From Gp6-AA40 sp035711805 (GTDB lineage: Bacteria; Acidobacteriota; Vicinamibacteria; Vicinamibacterales; UBA2999), in assembly GCA_035711805.1 (NCBI GenBank), contig DASTBV010000143.1, positions 1-64,000 of the forward strand: a stretch of DNA of 64,000 bases. Reading direction: 5' to 3'. The notes beneath the pieces are model-generated. The model saw only the letters and a list, made by a program, of their open reading frames with translations, had not been told where the DNA came from and searched no databases. The number at the start of each line of letters is the position of its first letter. Position 1 is the first letter of the stretch. Position numbers and translations under genes: made by a program. Positions 1 to 9,700 of the stretch are shown in pieces.

Positions 1-974
1 AGCGGCCGGCGCAGCTCGCCGCGCGCGTCGAGCGATCGCAGCGACGGCAGCCGCGCCTGGAAGCCGTCCTGGACGACGGCCTCGAAGTACGAATCGAGCG
101 TGTAGCCGGGCGGGACCTGGAAGTCCGGCAGGTGGGCCTCACCTGACGCCAGCGTCACGTTGCACCGCTCGGCGATGCGCATCGTGTTGGCGAGCGCGTC
201 GGGATGATCGGCGAAGACCATCGCCATCTCGTCCGGCGTCTTCAGGAAGAACTGGTCGCCGTGGTACCGGAGCCGCCGCTCGTCGCTGACGTTCTTGCCC
301 GTGCCGATGCACAGCAGGATGTCGTGCGGCTGATAGTCGCCCTGCCGCAGGTAGTGCACGTCGTTGGTGGCGACCAGCGGAAGATTGAGCTCGCGCGCGA
401 GTGGGATGATCCCTCTATTGACGACTTTCTGTTCCTCGATCCCCTGGTACTGCATCTCCAGGAAGAAGTTGTCCGGACCGAGGATGTCGCGCAGCCGGGC
501 GGCCGCCTCCAGCGCCGGACGCGCCTGCTCCGTTCGCAGCGCGCTGGCGACCTCGCCCTTCAGGCAGCTGCTGAGCCCGATGAGGCCCTTCGCGTGCTGC
601 GCCAGCAGGTCCTTGTCGATACGCGGCCGGTAATAGAACCCCTCGGTGTATCCCGCCGAGACGAGCTTGATCAGGTTGGCGTAGCCCTCGTTCGTCTCCG
701 CGAGCAGCACCAGGTGATTCGTCTCGGTCTGGGGGCCGCTCTTCTCGAAGCGGCTGCCCTGCGCCACGTACACCTCACACCCGAGAATCGGCTTCAGGCC
801 GCGATCCCGCGCGTGATCGTGAAAGACGACCGACGAGAACATGTTGCCGTGCTCGGTCACGGCGAGCGCCGGCATCTTCAGTTTGACCGCTTCGTCGAGG
901 AGTTCGTCGATCCGGCATGCGCCGTCGAGGAGGGAGAACTCAGTGTGCAGATGGAGATGGACGAACTCTGACAT
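1..974 (-). CDS. dnaE: DNA polymerase III alpha subunit, N-terminal part (partial)
   Basis: This is the amino-terminal 324 codons of the replicative C-family DNA polymerase; the gene leaves the window at position 1, so the palm and fingers are not visible. The protein begins MSEFVHLHLHTEFSLLDG, the opening of the PHP domain with its HxH metal-type motif, followed by recognisable DnaE segments such as EGFYYRPRIDKDLL, GLIGLSSCLKGE and VATNDVHYLR. The ATG at 974 is chosen because a GAGGAGGA ribosome-binding sequence directly precedes it, overlapping the guaA stop (TGAGGAGGAATG), so the two genes are translationally coupled in one operon. PHP-domain proofreading is known for some bacterial DnaE proteins; whether it is active here cannot be judged. 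Confidence 0.95.
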   Translation of the reverse strand, partial: MSEFVHLHLHTEFSLLDGACRIDELLDEAVKLKMPALAVTEHGNMFSSVVFHDHARDRGLKPILGCEVYVAQGSRFEKSGPQTETNHLVLLAETNEGYANLIKLVSAGYTEGFYYRPRIDKDLLAQHAKGLIGLSSCLKGEVASALRTEQARPALEAAARLRDILGPDNFFLEMQYQGIEEQKVVNRGIIPLARELNLPLVATNDVHYLRQGDYQPHDILLCIGTGKNVSDERRLRYHGDQFFLKTPDEMAMVFADHPDALANTMRIAERCNVTLASGEAHLPDFQVPPGYTLDSYFEAVVQDGFQARLPSLRSLDARGELRRP

Positions 975-980
975 TCCTCC

Positions 981-2561
981 TCATTCCCATTCAATCGTCG
1001 ATGGTGGCTTGGACGATATGTCGTAGACGACGCGGTTGATGCCGCGGACCTCGTTGACGATCCTCGACGAGATCGTCGCCAGGAGATCGTGCGGCAGGCG
1101 CGCCCAGTCCGCCGTCATGCCATCCAGGCTCTCGACCGCGCGAATCGCGATCGTGTACTCGTAGGTCCTGGCGTCGCCCATGACCCCGACGCTCTGCACG
1201 GGCAGCAGCACCGCGAAACTTTGCCAGAGCCGCTCGTACCACCCGGAACGGCGGATCTCCTCGGCGACGATCTTGTCCGCCAGCCGGAGGAGGTCGAGCC
1301 GCTCGCGCGTAATTTCGCCGATCAGGCGCACGGCGAGGCCTGGGCCGGGAAACGGCTGGCGCACCACGAATTCACGTTCGAGGCCAAGGTCCTGCCCCAC
1401 GCGGCGAACTTCGTCCTTGAACAGATCACGCAGCGGTTCGACCAGCGTAAAATTCATCCGCTCCGGGAGCCCGCCGACGTTGTGATGGCTCTTGATGACG
1501 ACCGCCGGACCGTGCACCGACGCCGATTCGATGACGTCCGGGTACAACGTTCCCTGCCCGAGGAAATCAAAGCCGCCGAGCTCCGTGGCCCGCTGCTCGA
1601 AGACGTCGATGAACGCGGCGCCGATGATCTTGCGCTTCTGTTCCGGATCCGTGATGCCAGCCAGTCGCGCGAGAAACAGATCCGCGGCGTCGACGAAGTC
1701 GAGCGGCAGACGCAGCTTTTCGCGGAAGCGCTTCTGGATCTGATTCGCCTCGTCGTGTCGCAGCAGCCCGTTGTCCACGAAAATGCACGTCAGCCGGTCG
1801 CCGATCGCGCGGTGGATCAGCATTGCCGCAACTGTCGAATCGACGCCGCCCGAGAGGCCGCAAACCACTTTCCCCGATCCGACCTGCCGGTTGATCCGTT
1901 CGGTCGCCTCTTCGATGAACGAGGCGATGGTCCAGTCGCCCGTGCAGCCGCAGACCCCGTAGGCGAAATTACTGAGGATCTCGATGCCGTGATCCGTGTG
2001 GACGACTTCGGGATGGAACAGCAGCGCGTAGAGATCGCGTTCGGCCGACTCCATTGCCGCGATCGGTGCGGTGGCGCTCGTGGCTGCGATCTGAAACCCC
2101 GGCGGCACCGCGGCGACATCGTCGCCGTGGCTCGCCCAGACCCTCAACTCGCCCGGTAATTCGGTAAACAGCCGTGGCGTCGTCACGACCGTGGCCCCGC
2201 CGGCGCGTGGTTCCAAATCGACCGGCCGAACGATGGCGTGTCCAAATTCTCTGTGGCCCGACCGCCTGACCTCGCCGCCAAGCATCTCGGTCATCAGTTG
2301 CATTCCGTAGCAGATGCCGAGGACCGGAATGTCGAGGTTGAAAATCGCCGGGTCGCACTTCGGCGCCCCTTCGTCCGAGACGCTGCTCGGGCCCCCCGAC
2401 AGGATCACGCCCACCGGGCGCTTCGCGCGAATCGCGGCGAGTGCCGTGTTGAACGGAACGATCTCGGAATACACCGACAGCTCACGCAGACGACGCGCGA
2501 TGAGCTGCGTGTACTGCGAGCCAAAGTCGAGCACGAGAATCGTTTGATGCGACACAGCCAA
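981..2561 (-). CDS. guaA: GMP synthase (glutamine-hydrolysing)
   Basis: Converts XMP to GMP with ATP and glutamine in purine synthesis (cytosol). It has the full three-part layout in 526 residues, normal for the family. The class I glutamine amidotransferase comes first, with LDFGSQYTQLIARR near residue 11 and the nucleophile Cys84 in GICYGMQ. The ATP pyrophosphatase P-loop LSGGVDS lies near residue 238, and the C-terminal dimerisation domain ends in PPSTIEWE. The longest start is TTG at 2561; a GTG at 2555 (MSHQTILVLDFGSQ) is equally possible and no Shine-Dalgarno sequence is visible for either. dnaE follows after 6 bases. The upstream gene is divergent, and the short gap carries a TATAAT element. 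Confidence 0.97.
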   Translation of the reverse strand: MAVSHQTILVLDFGSQYTQLIARRLRELSVYSEIVPFNTALAAIRAKRPVGVILSGGPSSVSDEGAPKCDPAIFNLDIPVLGICYGMQLMTEMLGGEVRRSGHREFGHAIVRPVDLEPRAGGATVVTTPRLFTELPGELRVWASHGDDVAAVPPGFQIAATSATAPIAAMESAERDLYALLFHPEVVHTDHGIEILSNFAYGVCGCTGDWTIASFIEEATERINRQVGSGKVVCGLSGGVDSTVAAMLIHRAIGDRLTCIFVDNGLLRHDEANQIQKRFREKLRLPLDFVDAADLFLARLAGITDPEQKRKIIGAAFIDVFEQRATELGGFDFLGQGTLYPDVIESASVHGPAVVIKSHHNVGGLPERMNFTLVEPLRDLFKDEVRRVGQDLGLEREFVVRQPFPGPGLAVRLIGEITRERLDLLRLADKIVAEEIRRSGWYERLWQSFAVLLPVQSVGVMGDARTYEYTIAIRAVESLDGMTADWARLPHDLLATISSRIVNEVRGINRVVYDISSKPPSTIEWE

Positions 2562-2580
2562 GGGGTTGGGTGGGAGCAGC

Positions 2581-2588
2581 TATTATAG
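2581..2588. promoter_or_regulatory. Overlapping divergent -10 elements between guaA and a beta-propeller gene
   Basis: The 38-bp gap between guaA (minus) and the divergent propeller gene contains TATTATAG. On the minus strand bases 2587-2582 read TATAAT, a perfect sigma-70 -10 box for guaA. On the plus strand bases 2581-2586 read TATTAT, a good -10 for the other gene. No convincing -35 is seen for either direction; a TTGACC on the minus strand abuts the -10 directly. Read as a bidirectional promoter by inference. Confidence 0.5.
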
Positions 2589-2599
2589 GTCAACATCTT

Positions 2600-3805
2600 G
2601 TGGTGAGACGCGTGCGATCGCTGTCGATCGCGCTTCTGATCGTGCTCGCCGCGGGCGCTGTTTCGGGGCAACAACCAAAGCGCACGCGCGAGCCCTACAT
2701 TGCTCCACTTCTGCCAGCGGAGCAGGCGTGGAAGATCACGCTCGCCGCCCGGCCTGCGGCCGACGGCGCCATGGATGATACGGCCGTCTACGTGCCAGTC
2801 GAGGAAGTGACGGCGTCCACCGAAGACGGTGCGCCGCCGCCGTCGCCCGCGCAGCTCGTCGCTCTCGATCGCGAGACTGGCGTCACCAGATGGACCTCTT
2901 TCATTGCGACTCGTCTGCCGCCGGTCCTGACCCACGGCGTCGTTGTCGTAGGCACCGCGAGCGGCCTCGCGGCGCTGGACCCGCGCACGGGCGAGCACGA
3001 ATGGAATCTCGCGCTCGACCGTCCGGCGCGGGCGAGGATGGTCATGCAGGGGCCGCTGCTCATAACGTCGCTTGAAGGCGGGGAGCTGATCGCCGTTCAT
3101 CTCGAGCGGCGCGAGGTCGTGTGGCGGCGCCCGGTCGGAGAATCTGACCTCGTGTCACTGGCTGCTGACGCGCAGGCCGTCTATCTCGCGACCGCAGACA
3201 GCCGGGTCGTGAGCGTCAGCCTCTCCGACGGGTCAGAGCGTTGGGACCGCCGCCTGGACGGCGGGCTGAGCGAGCTCGTGGTCGATCGTGACCGCGTGTT
3301 TGTCGGCTCGACGACTCGATCGTTCTGGTCACTCGATGCCCGAACGGGCAAAGACAAATGGAAGTGGAACGGAATTATCTTCGGCGGCACGATTATCGGT
3401 GCCGCCGTTCAGGGCGACAACGTCTATGTCGTCTCGTGGGACAACATCGTCCGGGCGCTGGATCGTGGCGACGGAGCGCAGAGGTGGAAAAAGCCTGTGA
3501 CGCGCCCGCTCTTCCCGCCGCGGATTCTCAACGGAATTGTCGCCGTCGTCGGCGTGTCGCCGACGCTCGCGACCTTCCGGGCCGACAATGGCAGTCCTGT
3601 GTCGACCTGGAGTTTTCCTTCCGAGCTGCTGCTGCAAGGAGCGCCGCTCATCGACGCGCCTGCGCCGTACCGGGTCGCGATGGTGGCGGTTTTTCGTGAT
3701 GGGCAGGTCTTCGGCCTGCGTCCGACGGAGATGCTGTTCAAGGAACCGGCCCCGGTGCCGATGACGGTGCTCCCCGGCCGTCAGCTCCCGCGCGAGACCC
3801 CGTAG
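2600..3805 (+). CDS. Secreted PQQ-like (BamB-like) beta-propeller protein
   Basis: Predicted exported protein of about 400 residues. A basic start and hydrophobic stretch (RSLSIALLIVLAAGAVSG) form a signal peptide. Then come repeated beta-propeller blades of the PQQ-like type: LVALDRETGVTRW, GLAALDPRTGEHEW, SVSLSDGSERWDR, FWSLDARTGKDKWKW, VRALDRGDGAQRWKK. Such repeats occur in BamB (outer-membrane assembly) and in quinoproteins; no dehydrogenase cofactor ligands are obvious, so a scaffolding or binding role is more likely. The start is one of two adjacent GTG codons (2600 or 2603) at the beginning of the signal peptide; a longer in-frame start at 2570 would include promoter bases. Divergent from guaA. 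Confidence 0.8.
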   Translation: MVRRVRSLSIALLIVLAAGAVSGQQPKRTREPYIAPLLPAEQAWKITLAARPAADGAMDDTAVYVPVEEVTASTEDGAPPPSPAQLVALDRETGVTRWTSFIATRLPPVLTHGVVVVGTASGLAALDPRTGEHEWNLALDRPARARMVMQGPLLITSLEGGELIAVHLERREVVWRRPVGESDLVSLAADAQAVYLATADSRVVSVSLSDGSERWDRRLDGGLSELVVDRDRVFVGSTTRSFWSLDARTGKDKWKWNGIIFGGTIIGAAVQGDNVYVVSWDNIVRALDRGDGAQRWKKPVTRPLFPPRILNGIVAVVGVSPTLATFRADNGSPVSTWSFPSELLLQGAPLIDAPAPYRVAMVAVFRDGQVFGLRPTEMLFKEPAPVPMTVLPGRQLPRETP

Positions 3806-3812
3806 CGTTTGC

Positions 3813-3892
3813 TCGGGGCGCGCCGCGCCGAAGCCTTCCGGCGAAGGCGGGTCAGGCGCGCCCGGCGGACGTGGCCACGTCCGCCCCACGAT
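3813..3892. repeat. REP-like palindromic repeat, left flank of the RAYT gene
   Basis: Compound element of two hairpins. The first is a GGCGCGCC-type stem around GCCGAAGCCTTCCGGCGAAGGC, and the second is GGCGGACGT facing ACGTCCGCC, ending CCCCACG. Nearly the same sequence recurs at 12261-12341, and its first half recurs inside tsaB. Recognised by eye as one family. Confidence 0.7.
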
Positions 3893-3906
3893 GCTCGTTC
3901 TTGCGT

Positions 3907-4371
3907 TTACGCATCAGGCCAATACAACGCCCCGCTATGAGGGAAATCCTCCGCTCTCTGGACAAGTCCGGCTCGCACCGGATTGGCGAGAATGTATCGA
4001 ATCAGCGTATCCATGCTCTCGTAAGTCCGTAGCACGCGTTCGTAATATCCGTCCTGCCAGATGCATGCGATTTGAAACTGCGTTCGCGCGATGTACGCCA
4101 CTCGCTGTTTGGCTACCTTCACAAATCGGCGAAGGTCTGATTCAGGCGATCGACCCTCCACCGCGAGATGGAGATGGTCCGGCATGAATCAGTACGCGAT
4201 TAATGCGAACGCATCCTCGTCGGCGGTACGCTGAATTTGCAGTAACGCACAGGCGACGAGCGAACCATTCGTGAAGTAGCGGACTCGATTAAACGTGCCA
4301 AAACGGAGCGAATAGCAGTAGCAGCCTCGGTATACGAAGCCAGGAATCCGGGTTGGACGACGCGGGCGCAT
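3907..4371 (-). pseudogene. REP-associated tyrosine transposase (RAYT, Y1_Tnp/IS200-like) interrupted by one in-frame TGA
   Basis: RAYT enzymes are single-domain HUH-type nucleases that act on REP hairpins. Read through one TGA (4189-4191), the 155-codon frame looks like a full-length family member. It has an N-terminal MRPRRPTRIPGFVYRG, then the strand FGTFNRVRYFTNG, then QIQRTADEDAFALIAY, the stop, then FMPDHLHLAVEG with the HxH metal motif, and finally the conserved tail YILANPVRAGLVQRAEDFPHSG. In relatives the position of the TGA is, from memory, usually a Cys before FMPDH. Both halves are in the same frame, so this is a single nonsense codon and not a frameshift. The ATG at 4369-4371 is chosen over a longer frame that would translate the flanking repeat. 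Repeats lie on both sides. Recent inactivation is most likely; readthrough is a remote option. Confidence 0.85.
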
Positions 4372-4399
4372 GCGCCGGAGGAAGACAAGATCGGCGCCA

Positions 4400-4497
4400 T
4401 CGTGGGGCGCGCCTTTCAGGCACGCCAGGCGGACGTAACAACGTCCGCCCCACGATCCTCTCTCTGGAGGCGGACGTAACAACGTCCGCCTCACGAA
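4400..4497. repeat. REP-like palindromic repeats, right flank of the RAYT gene
   Basis: Three consecutive imperfect palindromes. The first is a CGTGGGGCGCGCC arm closed by GGCACGCC; two copies of GGCGGACGTAACAACGTCCGCC-type hairpins (9-bp stems) follow, separated by ATCCTCTCTCTGGA. The block ends at the stop of the aminotransferase gene. With the element at 3813 it brackets the RAYT gene, the arrangement expected of a REPtron. Confidence 0.75.
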
Positions 4498-4504
4498 TGC
4501 ACTG

Positions 4505-5716
4505 CTACTCGTTCAGTGCCACGGCGAGCCGCTTGACGCCTTCCTCGATGCGGTCGATGGACGGCGCAGAGAACGACAGGCGGATCTTCTCGTGGCCAGT
4601 CCCATCGACGTAGAACGCGCTGCCGACGACGAAGACGAGGCCGTGCGCGAGGGCGCGGTCGAGCAGCGCATGATCGGAACTGCCCGGTGGAAGCGTCGCC
4701 CACACGAAGAATCCGCCTTTCGGCGGCGACCAGGTGAGCCGATCGCCGATGTGCGCCCGGATGGCCTGCTCCATGACGTCGCGCTTGCGCGCGTAGAGCG
4801 CTCGAAGTCTCGGCGCCAGCGCGCGGACCACGCCCCGCTTGACCGCTTCGTGCACCATGAGCTGGTCGAGCGCTCCGGACGCCAGGTCGGTCGACTGCTT
4901 CGCCGTCTCGAACCGCTGAACGAGCGCAGGCGGCGCCATCAGCCACCCGACACGGAAGCCTGGCGCCAGAGTTTTCGAGAACGAACTCAGATAGAGGACG
5001 CGTTCCTCCGGGTCGTCTGCCCGCAGCGGACGCGTTTCCGCAGCCGTCGCCGCGCCCTCGAAGTACAACGATCCGTATGGGTCGTCCTCGACGATCAGCA
5101 CGTCGCGTCGGGCGGCCCATTCGATCAGCTGCCGGCGCCGCGCCAGAGCCAGCAGCGTGCCGGTGGGATTCTGGAAATTCGGGATCACATAGAGCAGCTT
5201 GATCGTCCTGCCCGCGCTTTGCTCCCGCTGCCAGGCTGCGTCCAGCGCGTCGAGATCGATCCCTTGCGCATCCTGCGGTACACCCACGAGATGCGCCTGC
5301 GCATTCCGGAACGCGGCAATGCCGCCTGTAAACGTCGGCAGTTCGACGAGCACGACATCCCCCGGGCTGACCATGACGCGGGCGATGAGATCGATGCCCT
5401 GCTGGGAGCCGCTCGTGATCAGCAGCTGATCCGGCGACGCGGTGATGCCGCGCTCGGCCGACAGCCCGACGATCGTTTCAAGGAGCGGCGCGTACCCCCG
5501 TGTCGGTCCGTACTGAAGGGCATCCGGGTCAGCACCCGTCAGCAGGGCGGCAGAAATCTCGCGGAGCTCGTCCCACGGAAACAGTTCCGGCGCAGGGTAT
5601 CCGGGTGCGAACGACACGAGATCCGTGGCCCCGGCAACCACCGTCCCCATGCGGCGGATAGCGGATTCGGCGAGCTGGCGGCCAGTGGATGACAGAAACC
5701 GGCTGTAGTCGACCAT
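4505..5716 (-). CDS. PLP-dependent aminotransferase (class I/II, LysN/MocR-like)
   Basis: Fold-type I aminotransferase of 403 residues that resembles 2-aminoadipate/aromatic aminotransferases. Visible marks are the N-terminal FAPGYPAPELFPWDEL, LQYGPTRGYAPLLE, the cofactor segment LITSGSQQGIDLIARV, NFQNPTGTLL, VEDDPYGSLYFEG, and the Schiff-base lysine in SSFSKTLAPGFRVGW. The ring-binding Asp lies in EDDPYG. The exact substrate cannot be read from sequence. The ATG at 5716 is one base after the stop of the upstream membrane protein gene, so the pair is probably cotranscribed and translationally coupled. REP-like repeats follow directly downstream. Confidence 0.85.
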   Translation of the reverse strand: MVDYSRFLSSTGRQLAESAIRRMGTVVAGATDLVSFAPGYPAPELFPWDELREISAALLTGADPDALQYGPTRGYAPLLETIVGLSAERGITASPDQLLITSGSQQGIDLIARVMVSPGDVVLVELPTFTGGIAAFRNAQAHLVGVPQDAQGIDLDALDAAWQREQSAGRTIKLLYVIPNFQNPTGTLLALARRRQLIEWAARRDVLIVEDDPYGSLYFEGAATAAETRPLRADDPEERVLYLSSFSKTLAPGFRVGWLMAPPALVQRFETAKQSTDLASGALDQLMVHEAVKRGVVRALAPRLRALYARKRDVMEQAIRAHIGDRLTWSPPKGGFFVWATLPPGSSDHALLDRALAHGLVFVVGSAFYVDGTGHEKIRLSFSAPSIDRIEEGVKRLAVALNE

Positions 5717-5717
5717 C

Positions 5718-6713
5718 TCAGCGTGAATCCCGGTGGGCCGATTCGGCCGCCCAGTCCGCGAACACCACGCCGTCGGCGGTCGCAGACGACGACCGATACA
5801 GCTTCAGATACGCCCCGATCGACGACAGCGCGACGTATTGAAAGACGAGACCGCGAAACAGCCACGCGGCAAGCTGGAGCGGCAGAACGGTGAGTCCGAG
5901 CAGCGGCACGAACGAGATCAAACCGAGCGCTGCCGTCGCCATCAGCGAGGCGCCCGTCGCGAAGACGACGATTCCCAGCACGACCAGGAACACCGCGGCG
6001 ACGGGACCGCGTGCCCGGCGCAGGAACTGACCCGCCCGGCGCGCCGCGGTGGTGACGTTACAGTCCTCGGCGGCGATGACGATCTGGACGAGGAGATACG
6101 CGAAATTGAGAATCGTGATCCACGCGACGAACCCCGCCGTCAGCAGGGCCGTCATTCCCCAGCTGTCGCCCGCGCTGCGGCTGGCCAGGACGGCACCGAC
6201 GTAGGCAGCGCCGCTGACGAAGTAGATCGTGATCAGCGCAATGCCGAGGCGCGCGTAGCGCGGGAACAGCGCCCGGGCGCCCGCCTCGAAATGCTCCAGC
6301 GAAAACGCCGACGCCGTCATCACGGTGCTGAAGTGCAGTGGCGGCCGCTCGATCGGTCCGGCCGCGCGGTCGCCTCTGACCAGCACCGACACGGTTCCTG
6401 CCTTGACGAGGAACACGAACAGCGACCCGCCGACGATGACGACGCTCATGGCCGCCAGGAACGCGGCGAGGACCACGGGACGGGAGATCAGGGAGCCGAC
6501 GATGGTCGCGATCAGATCGCGCCATCCCAGTGACATCAGCGCCACCGGCTCCGCCCCGAGCACCAGGGCGACGAGGAAAATGCCGCCGACGAGCGGCATC
6601 GCCAGCAGCACCTTGAACAGCGAATCGGCGATCTCCTGAACGACGACGACCGGCCAGTTCGCGGCGGCGATGAGCGCGCCGCGTTTGAGCGCGTATTTCA
6701 GCGTGTCACGCAA
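5718..6713 (-). CDS. Polytopic membrane protein of unknown function
   Basis: Protein of 331 residues with about six hydrophobic segments, for example FKVLLAMPLVGGIFLVALVL, VLAAFLAAMSVVIVGGSLFVF, LGIALITIYFVSGAAYVGAV, VAAVFLVVLGIVVFATG and a last one near residue 280. It is a predicted inner-membrane protein. I recognise no family motif. It precedes and almost touches the aminotransferase gene, which suggests one operon, but no functional link is evident. A short low-complexity repeat separates it from the divergent sensor kinase. Confidence 0.65.
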   Translation of the reverse strand: MRDTLKYALKRGALIAAANWPVVVVQEIADSLFKVLLAMPLVGGIFLVALVLGAEPVALMSLGWRDLIATIVGSLISRPVVLAAFLAAMSVVIVGGSLFVFLVKAGTVSVLVRGDRAAGPIERPPLHFSTVMTASAFSLEHFEAGARALFPRYARLGIALITIYFVSGAAYVGAVLASRSAGDSWGMTALLTAGFVAWITILNFAYLLVQIVIAAEDCNVTTAARRAGQFLRRARGPVAAVFLVVLGIVVFATGASLMATAALGLISFVPLLGLTVLPLQLAAWLFRGLVFQYVALSSIGAYLKLYRSSSATADGVVFADWAAESAHRDSR

Positions 6714-6727
6714 GAAATCGATCGTAA

Positions 6728-6757
6728 CAGGGATCAGGAATCAGGGCTCAGGGTGGG
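6728..6757. repeat. Low-complexity CAGG/ATCAGG repeat
   Basis: The interval between two divergent genes is made of GGATCAGGAATCAGGGCTCAGGG-type units. Similar text (CCTCAGGGCCCGGGAATCAGG) recurs at 36547. It lies just upstream of the kinase start. Confidence 0.45.
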
Positions 6758-6773
6758 ATCGGAGTGGCACAAT

Positions 6774-9700
6774 GTGCGTAGGGTGAAGGTTGTAGCCCGC
6801 GCACTCGTTCGACTTGGACTCGCCGCGGTCGGCGCGGCCCTGTTGGTTGCCGCGGCGGGCTGGGTGGCACAGGGCGTATACCTCGGTGTGGGCGAGGCGG
6901 CGGCACGTGCGCGTGTCGAACGCGAAGTGCGCCAGACGTTCGACGACATGGCGCGGCAACTGCGGGCAGGCACGGCCGGCCTCGCCGACCCGGCGCTGGT
7001 GAGCCGCGCCGCGGGAGAGGACGAAGATGCAGCGGCGCGGTTGTTTGCGGCGGCGCGCGATTCGATCACGGCCGGCACCGAAACCTCGGACGCGGCGCTG
7101 ACCGTCTTTGCCGCGGACGGAACCCCGCTCGCCTGGGCGGGCCGGCCGTCGCAACTGCCGGCGGCGAGAATCGGCGCGACGGAGTCGTATTTCTTCAGCG
7201 CGACTCCGCTCGGCGCCCGCCTCGTGTACATCCGTCCCGTCGGTACGGGTACCAGCCGCGTCGGCACGATCGCCGCCGAGCGCTCGGTCGTGTCCGCCGA
7301 GCGGCTTACGCCTGGCGGCTCACTTCGCTTGCGCGCGGCCAGAGACGAACCGGTCGCAATACGAACGCGCCACGCGGCAGTCACGATTGAACCAGCGGGT
7401 GCGGAACGTCCCGCCGCGCCGGATTCGGACACCTTCAGGATCGACTCACCGAACGGCGAACCGCTCATCACGGCCACCGTTTCGGCGGGCGATCTCCGCG
7501 CCACGCGTGGGCGCTGGCGCAGGGCCACCTGGTCCCTCTCGCTGCTGACGTTTGCCGGTGCCGTCGTGTTGCTGGTGGGTCCGCTGCTCGACTGGCGGAA
7601 CCGGACGAAGCAGGCCTCGGACTACGTGCGCGCCACCCTGTTCGCGGGCCTGGTCGTGTTTGCCGCGCGAATCATCGCGCGCATGGCGTCGCCGGCGGAC
7701 TGGTCCGACATCCGGGTCTTCTCGTCGGCCGAGTACGCCGGCACATGGCCGCTGCTGACCTCGCCGTTCGATTTCCTGCTCACGGCGGCGGCGGCCGGTG
7801 CGCTGACCGGCCTGCTGCTCTTCGCCGTCGAGGCGTGGCGGGTCGGTGGATGGCGGCGCCGGCATCCGGTCGTACAGTCGCGCGCCATCTTTCTGGGTGT
7901 ACAGGTTGTGGCCGGCGTCGCTCTGGCGGCCGTCGTATCCGGACACCAGGCGCTCCTCCGCAACACGATTGCCAATACCACGCTCGATCTCCTGCATTTT
8001 TCGTTGAGTGAGTGGAACGCACCGCGGCTGGCGCTTCAGCTGGGCCTGGTGCTCGCCCACGCAACGGCGGTCGGCCTGGCCGTGGCAGTTCTGCGTGCCG
8101 CGCTGGCGCGCTGGTCGGTGCCGCGCGGCCAGTGGCGCCTGCGCGCCGCCATCGTGGCGTGCTGGATTGCGCCGCTGGTGATCTGGCGGTTTATCGCTGA
8201 ACGCCAGTGGGGCGAACAGCTCCCGCTGCTCGCCAGCGTTGTCGTCATTACGATGCTCGCGTTTGCCGGCACCCGCCTGATAGCGCGGTTTCGCCACGGC
8301 TCGCAGGCATTTCGGCTGACCCTGCTCACGCTGGCGCTTATCGCACCGGCGTTTGCGTTCTACCCCACCCTCTTTCAGCTGGCGTGGCGCGCCAAATCGG
8401 AGCTGGTCGAGAGCCTCTATGCGCCGCAAGCCCTCAACCAGCGCACACAGGTCCAGAGGCTGCTCGGAGAGAGCCTCGACCAGATCGACGCCCTGCCCGA
8501 CCTGAAGGAGCGCGTCTCGAACGCCTCGGATGCGACCGAGGATCAGGCCGACACGGCTTTCGAGCTCTGGTGGGCGACGTCCCTCGCCGACTACCCCGTT
8601 ACCACATCGTCCGTGGAGGTCTACAACGCGGATCGCAAACTGATCAGCCGCTATGCCTTCAATCTGCCGGATGAGGAGCTCGCGGCGCCGTCGGAATCCG
8701 AAGAGAGCTCCTGCCAGCAGTGGGTGATCGTCAGCGAGACGAATCCCTTCTTTGCGGACAACCGGCGCATTCTTCACGCGGGACGCCGCTTGTGCGATGC
8801 CTCCGGCGAGATGCTCGGGTCCATCGTGGTCCGCGCCCTCGAGGCAGACTACGAGAATCTCCCGTTCACCGCCTCGCGCAGTCCCTACGTTGATCTGGTG
8901 CGACCGGGAGACCGAGTCCGCAGTGAAGGCGTTGCCGGCGGAGACGTCGAGTACGCCGTCTACGGGTGGAGCCGCAGTCCTTTGTATTCCTCCGGCGGCA
9001 CCGCGTGGCCGCTGCCAACCGATGTGTTCGCCCAGGTCGTCCGGTCGCGCGACTCGATCTGGGCCGAGCTGCGCCGGGGGGACGAACGCTTCGACGTGTA
9101 CCTGATGAACGACCGTGGCGGTATTTACGCGCTCGGCTTCCCTGTCGTGTCAGCGCTCGATCACCTGGTGCACCTTGCCGAGCTCACCGTCCTGGCGGCG
9201 CTGGTGGCGTTGCTGCTGCGCGGCGCGAACGGCCTGTTTGCGCGTGCCAGCCGCCGTGTGAAGCGCGCGCCGGCTCTCTTCCGTGAGATTCGCGCCAGCT
9301 TCTACCGGAAGCTGTTGATCGCGTTCATCGCCGCGGTCTTTCTCCCGGTCGTCGCCCTGTCGATCGTGACCAGGCTCTACGTTGCGGAACGGATCCGCGC
9401 CAACATCGAGGAGGAAGCCGTCCGCACGGCGGATACCGCCAGCCGCGTCGTGAAGGATCTGGTGGTGCCACGCGCCTCGGCGGACGGGGTTCCGATCGAA
9501 GACAACCTGATGGTGTGGGTCAGCCGCCTCATCGATCAGGACGTGAACTACTTCGCCGGGGGCCAGCTGGTCGCGACCAGCGAGCGAAATCTGTTCGCGT
9601 CCGGTTTTCTGCCGACGCGCACGCCCGCGGAAGTGCACCAGGCGCTGCAGCTCAGTCGCGAAGCCGCCGTTGTCGTCCGCGAGCGCGTGGGCACACTCAG

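Noticed and set aside
4189..4191. Selenocysteine codon in the transposase
   Set aside because: The TGA stands where Cys is expected, but no SECIS-like hairpin was recognised and no selenium genes are in view; a nonsense mutation is simpler.
4189..4494. A separate 101-codon minus-strand gene upstream of the RAYT C-terminal half
   Set aside because: It is the N-terminal half of the same RAYT in the same frame, separated by one TGA; its first 40 codons read through a REP-like repeat.
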